64,000 nucleotides of DNA from NCBI RefSeq assembly GCF_019880545.1, contig NZ_JAINVW010000002.1:186001-250000 (forward strand). Direction: 5' to 3'. Origin of the DNA: Flagellimonas meishanensis. Its GTDB lineage: Bacteria; Bacteroidota; Bacteroidia; Flavobacteriales; Flavobacteriaceae. Below, piece after piece: positions 60,474 through 64,000 of this stretch; position 1 is the stretch's first letter, and every line of letters starts with the position of its first letter. The notes under the pieces were generated by a model that was not told the DNA's origin, did not search any database, and worked only from the letters and a program-made list of their open reading frames with translations. Made by a program: the position numbers and the translations under genes.

Positions 60474-61169
60474 ATGATACAGATAAAGAATCTTAAAAAG
60501 AGTTTTAGAACCGAGGAAGTGGAAACATTGGCCTTGAACAACGTGAACCTGAAAGTTGAGGAAGGGGAGTTCGTCGCGATAATGGGGCCGTCAGGCTGCG
60601 GCAAGTCAACCTTGCTCAATATCATTGGCATGCTGGACAACCCCACCGAGGGCAGCTACAACTTTGCCGGCCACGAAGTGGCAGGACTTAGGGAAAGTCA
60701 ACGTACCCAGTTAAGAAAGGGAAACCTTGGCTTTGTGTTCCAAAGCTTCAACCTGATCGATGAGCTTACTGTTTTTGAAAATGTGGAACTGCCGCTCATT
60801 TATTTAAAGATGAGCAAAAGTGAGCGTAAAGAAAAGGTGATGGCAGTTTTGGAACGCATGAAAATTGCCCATCGGAAGAATCACTTTCCGCAGCAACTAT
60901 CAGGTGGACAACAACAACGGGTCGCAATTTCGCGGGCGGTGGTCACCAATCCCAAGTTGATCCTTGCCGATGAGCCCACGGGTAATCTGGACTCCAAAAA
61001 TGGGATAGAGGTCATGAACCTGCTTACCGAACTCAACCAAGAGGGCACCACCATAGTAATGGTGACACACTCAGACCGTGATTCGCACTATGCGCACAGG
61101 GTGGTCAATCTATTCGACGGTCAAATAGTCACTGAAAGTCAAAACAGGGCCATAGGGGCTATTATATAA
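60474..61169 (+). CDS. MacB/LolD-type ABC transporter ATP-binding protein
   Basis: 231 residues. Walker [14 protein letters not shown]-loop [22 protein letters not shown], signature [14 protein letters not shown], Walker [17 protein letters not shown] and the H-loop [13 protein letters not shown]. The LolD/MacB-like subgroup is clear from NLDSKNG and from the separate FtsX-type permeases that follow. Confidence 0.95.
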   Translation: MIQIKNLKKSFRTEEVETLALNNVNLKVEEGEFVAIMGPSGCGKSTLLNIIGMLDNPTEGSYNFAGHEVAGLRESQRTQLRKGNLGFVFQSFNLIDELTVFENVELPLIYLKMSKSERKEKVMAVLERMKIAHRKNHFPQQLSGGQQQRVAISRAVVTNPKLILADEPTGNLDSKNGIEVMNLLTELNQEGTTIVMVTHSDRDSHYAHRVVNLFDGQIVTESQNRAIGAII

Positions 61170-61201
61170 GGAAGTTTATTCATCAATCAATTCAATCAAT
61201 C

Positions 61202-63601
61202 ATGATCAAGAACTATTTCAAAATCGCTTGGAGAAACCTTTTAAAGAACAAGGGATATTCCATTATCAACGTGGGAGGACTGGCATTGGGTATGGCCGTC
61301 ACGTTGATCATTGGTCTATGGATTCATGATGAGCTCACCTACAACAGCTACTATAAAAACAGGGACAAGATAGCGCAGGTATTCCAATCCCAGACCTTTA
61401 ATGGCCAAACGGGAACAGGACCTGCCATTCCGCTTCCCCTTGAACCTGCACTGCGAGATGGCTATGCCGACAATTTTGAGCATATCATGATGTCGTCATG
61501 GACCATGGATAGTTATATCAAATACAAGGAGAGCAGCATTGCCAGGCCGGGCAACTACATGCAGCCCATAGCACCAGAGTTTTTGAACCTTGAGATAGTA
61601 AAAGGGGAAAAAGACGGTCTTCGCGAAATCAATTCCATTATGCTTGCTGAGTCTACCGCGGAGGCTCTTTTTGGGAATGAGGATCCCATTGGCAAAATAG
61701 TCAAGCTCAGCAACCAGCATGATTTGATGGTCACCAGCGTCTACAAGGACATTCCCTTCAACAATGCTTTTAATGACACCGATTTTATCATTCCTTGGGA
61801 CAACTATGTGGCCCAATGGGAGTGGATCAGAAATTCTTTGGATAATTGGGGCAACAACTCCTTTCAACTTTTTGTACAGATTGCGGACAACACCACTTTT
61901 GAAAAGGTGACCGATGCCATTATCGATATTAAAAAGAATGCTGATGAAGAAGTGGCTGAGTTCAATCCAAGAATATTTCTGCTGCCCATGGAAGATTGGC
62001 ATCTGAGGAGCAATTTTGAGAACGGAAAGCAAGTAGGGGGTCGCATCAAATATGTGTGGCTCTTTGCAATAATTGGAATTTTTGTCTTGCTTTTGGCCTG
62101 CATCAACTTTATGAACCTGAGCACGGCCAGGTCAGAAAAAAGGGCCAAGGAAGTGGGCATTCGTAAATCCATAGGCTCCCAGAAAGGACAGTTGGTGAAC
62201 CAATTCTTGAGTGAGTCTTTTCTTGTGGTATTTTTTGCCTTCGTGGTGGCAGTCGCCATTGTTTTGTTGTCTTTGAACGGATTTAATGAACTGGCACGAA
62301 AAGAGATTAGCTTTCCTTGGCAAAATGGCAATTTCTGGGCCATTTCCCTGGTGTTTATCGTGTTCACAGCATTGCTTGCGGGCAGTTATCCGGCTCTTTA
62401 TCTATCATCATTTAGACCTGTCGAGGTATTGAAGGGCACGTTTCAAACTGGAAAGTATTCGGGTCTTCCCCGAAAGATTTTAGTGGTGTTGCAATTTACC
62501 GTGTCCGTTGCCTTTATCATAGGCACCTTTATTGTGATGCAGCAAATAAACTATGCCAAAAATAGACCTGTCGGGTACAACAAGGAAGGATTGATTCAAA
62601 TACCCACCTTTGCTGCGGAGTTCAGTGGCAAAACCGATTTGATGCGAAGTGAATTTATTAAATCGGGAGCTGCCATTGAAATGGCAACTTCAAGCAGCCC
62701 CACCACTAGAATTTGGTCCAACAGAAGTGGTTTTACCTGGGAGGGCAAGCCTGAAGGATTCCAGGAAGATCTTGCCTGGACCGAGGTTTCTGCGGAATAT
62801 GCGAAGACACTCAATCTAAAGATTGTGGAGGGAAGGGATTTTTCGCGGGACTATGCGTCCGATTCTTTGGGCGTATTGATCAATGAGACCGCAAAACGAT
62901 ACTTGGGGATGGAAAATCCGGTCGGTAAGCTCCTGAAAGATTCGGATGAAGAAGATCCAGGTCCACCATTGAAAATAATCGGGGTGGTCCAGGACATGAT
63001 TGCCCAATCCCCTTATGAGCCGGTCAAGCAAGGCGTTTATGTTTATGATAGGGAGGACAATTTCAGCTACTACAATCTCAGATTGAATCCAAACAAAAGC
63101 GCAAGCCAGAATATTGCCATAATTGAGCGCGTCTTCAAGGAGCATTTTCCTGACATACCTTTTCAATATGATTTTGTGGATGAGGAATATGGAGAAAAGT
63201 TTGCGGCCGAGGAACGCATCGGAAGCCTGTCAGGTATTTTTACGGCCCTCGCGATTCTTATCAGCTGCCTTGGCCTCTTTGGGTTGACCTCCTTCGTTGC
63301 AGAACAGCGAACCAAGGAAATCGGGGTAAGAAAAGTACTGGGCGCCACTGTTTTCAATGTGTGGAACATGCTTTCCAAGGACTTTTTGAAACTGGTGATC
63401 ATCTCTTGTTTCATTGCCGTTCCCATTGCCTATTATGTTATGAACGGTTGGCTACAGGAATATCCCTATAGGGTCATATTGAAGTGGTGGATCTTTGCCT
63501 TGGCCATGTTGGGCGCCATGGGCATCACCATACTTACGGTAAGTTTTCAGGCCATACGGGCTGCCAGACAAAATCCAGTCAAGAGTTTGCGAACGGAATA
63601 G
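61202..63601 (+). CDS. ABC transporter permease, FtsX/MacB-type (long form)
   Basis: 799 residues. N-terminal MIKNYFKIAWRNLLKNKGYSIINVGGLALGMAVTLIIGLWIHDE is the flavobacterial MacB_PCD start. Then a periplasmic core, an FtsX domain with helices around 285-390 (FAIIGIFVLLLACINFMNLSTARSEKRAKEVGIRKSIGS), a second periplasmic core, and a second FtsX domain (about 680-799, ending ARQNPVKSLRTE). The duplicated form typical of Bacteroidota. It exports or mechanically transmits for substrates such as lipids, peptides or drugs; substrate unknown. Confidence 0.94.
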   Translation: MIKNYFKIAWRNLLKNKGYSIINVGGLALGMAVTLIIGLWIHDELTYNSYYKNRDKIAQVFQSQTFNGQTGTGPAIPLPLEPALRDGYADNFEHIMMSSWTMDSYIKYKESSIARPGNYMQPIAPEFLNLEIVKGEKDGLREINSIMLAESTAEALFGNEDPIGKIVKLSNQHDLMVTSVYKDIPFNNAFNDTDFIIPWDNYVAQWEWIRNSLDNWGNNSFQLFVQIADNTTFEKVTDAIIDIKKNADEEVAEFNPRIFLLPMEDWHLRSNFENGKQVGGRIKYVWLFAIIGIFVLLLACINFMNLSTARSEKRAKEVGIRKSIGSQKGQLVNQFLSESFLVVFFAFVVAVAIVLLSLNGFNELARKEISFPWQNGNFWAISLVFIVFTALLAGSYPALYLSSFRPVEVLKGTFQTGKYSGLPRKILVVLQFTVSVAFIIGTFIVMQQINYAKNRPVGYNKEGLIQIPTFAAEFSGKTDLMRSEFIKSGAAIEMATSSSPTTRIWSNRSGFTWEGKPEGFQEDLAWTEVSAEYAKTLNLKIVEGRDFSRDYASDSLGVLINETAKRYLGMENPVGKLLKDSDEEDPGPPLKIIGVVQDMIAQSPYEPVKQGVYVYDREDNFSYYNLRLNPNKSASQNIAIIERVFKEHFPDIPFQYDFVDEEYGEKFAAEERIGSLSGIFTALAILISCLGLFGLTSFVAEQRTKEIGVRKVLGATVFNVWNMLSKDFLKLVIISCFIAVPIAYYVMNGWLQEYPYRVILKWWIFALAMLGAMGITILTVSFQAIRAARQNPVKSLRTE

Positions 63602-63621
63602 ATCATCGAGAAACGAAAAAA

Positions 63622-64000
63622 ATGATAAAGAGCCTTTTTAAAATAGCCTGGAGAAATCTTATCAAGAGAAAGGTGTTTTCCTCTATCAGTATTTTGGGAC
63701 TTGCCATTGGTTTTGGAAGTGCCATATTGATCTATCTTTTTTTGAGCTACCACCTTTCCTTTGATGATTTTCATCCCAACCAAGACCGTATCTATAGGAT
63801 GGCGACCGAAGAGCATATGGACGACATTAATTATTCTGCAAGTGTTCCCCCGGCCTTCGCCAAAGTATTTAGGGAAGATTATGCCTATGCTGAAAAAGTG
63901 GCCAAAATAGTGGACAGGGAAGGTTTGGTCCTCGATGTGGAGCAAAATGGGGGAATCAATAAATACAGCAAGAATATCATGTTCGCCGAGGAAGATTTTT
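63622..64000 (+). CDS. Second FtsX/MacB-type ABC permease, 3' end outside the window
   Basis: 126 codons visible from the ATG at 63622: MIKSLFKIAWRNLIKRKVFSSISILGLAIGFGSAILIYLFLSYHLSFDDFHPNQDRIYRMATEEH... It is similar in type to the preceding permease and 20 bases after it, so the operon carries at least two such proteins. It is open to the end of the window. Confidence 0.9.
   Translation, partial: MIKSLFKIAWRNLIKRKVFSSISILGLAIGFGSAILIYLFLSYHLSFDDFHPNQDRIYRMATEEHMDDINYSASVPPAFAKVFREDYAYAEKVAKIVDREGLVLDVEQNGGINKYSKNIMFAEEDF

Noticed and set aside
61496..62367. Minus-strand frames of 167-178 codons inside the FtsX permease
   Set aside because: Overlap a complete permease on the plus strand and show no family features.

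Overview
The window looks like chromosomal DNA from a marine-type member of the Flavobacteriaceae (Bacteroidota). The evidence is type IX secretion partners (a gliding-motility type C-terminal domain next to a PorP/SprF protein), DUF4369, DUF5916, DUF2911 and DUF4295 family proteins, a SusC-like/outer-membrane beta-barrel TonB receptor, zeaxanthin-type carotenoid genes, -7 boxes of the TAnnTTTG type instead of E. coli-like promoters, and almost no Shine-Dalgarno sequences. A genus such as Muricauda/Allomuricauda would fit, but that is a guess.

Layout. 1-5265: a surface-protein cluster, with a 5'-truncated, extremely repetitive GC-rich adhesin-like gene, a T9SS type B cargo protein and a PorP/SprF partner. 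5322-16209: housekeeping and accessory genes (idi, a PTPS-family enzyme, a mannose-6-phosphate isomerase, DUF819 permease, DUF5916 outer-membrane protein, S1/P1 nuclease, alkB plus a TIGR03643 gene broken by a stop codon, an AraC regulator, MOSC, DoxX). 16223-24134: htpG, a TetR-aarF pair behind a structured AT-rich leader, fabH and a TonB receptor. 24464-33188: CoA-binding protein, Na+/solute symporter, recR, a lipoyl E2 enzyme, an esterase, an exonuclease, an FAH-fold enzyme, an HPt protein, cinA, and the rpmB-rpmG-DUF4295 operon. 33189-38512: ftsY and rimO, separated by DUF2911 and by an AT-rich, minus-strand islet (about 34190-36000) whose gene units each end in the same roughly 80-bp repeat. 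38608-47334: a DoxX/dehydrogenase operon, a five-gene lipoprotein/SRPBCC operon, and the SurA-like/MoxR operon. 47436-54813: aconitase, two damaged tandem TlpA-like genes, and a coupled merR(carH-like)-crtI-crtB-crtZ operon beside tRNA-Leu(GAG). 54954-64000: a sigma-54 two-component pair divergent from a TolC-HlyD-ABC-FtsX efflux operon that runs off the window.

How genes work together. The first three genes probably form one secreted-surface system. The MerR protein has the His motifs of adenosylcobalamin photoreceptors and sits first in the carotenoid operon, with inverted AACGTT-containing sites flanking its -7 box, so light/B12 control of pigment is a reasonable hypothesis. The NtrC-like regulator and its kinase probably control the divergent efflux operon. 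Three genes show decay: a TGG-to-TAG stop in the TIGR03643 gene, a one-base shift in a G6 run in a TlpA-like gene, and loss of the first active-site Cys in its neighbour.

The most unusual items are the cassette-like islet with 3' repeats, the heptad-array adhesin with copy-number steps of exactly 21 bp, the CarH-like operator arrangement, and the TetR leader carrying three TTTGT/ACAAA inverted repeats and a terminator.
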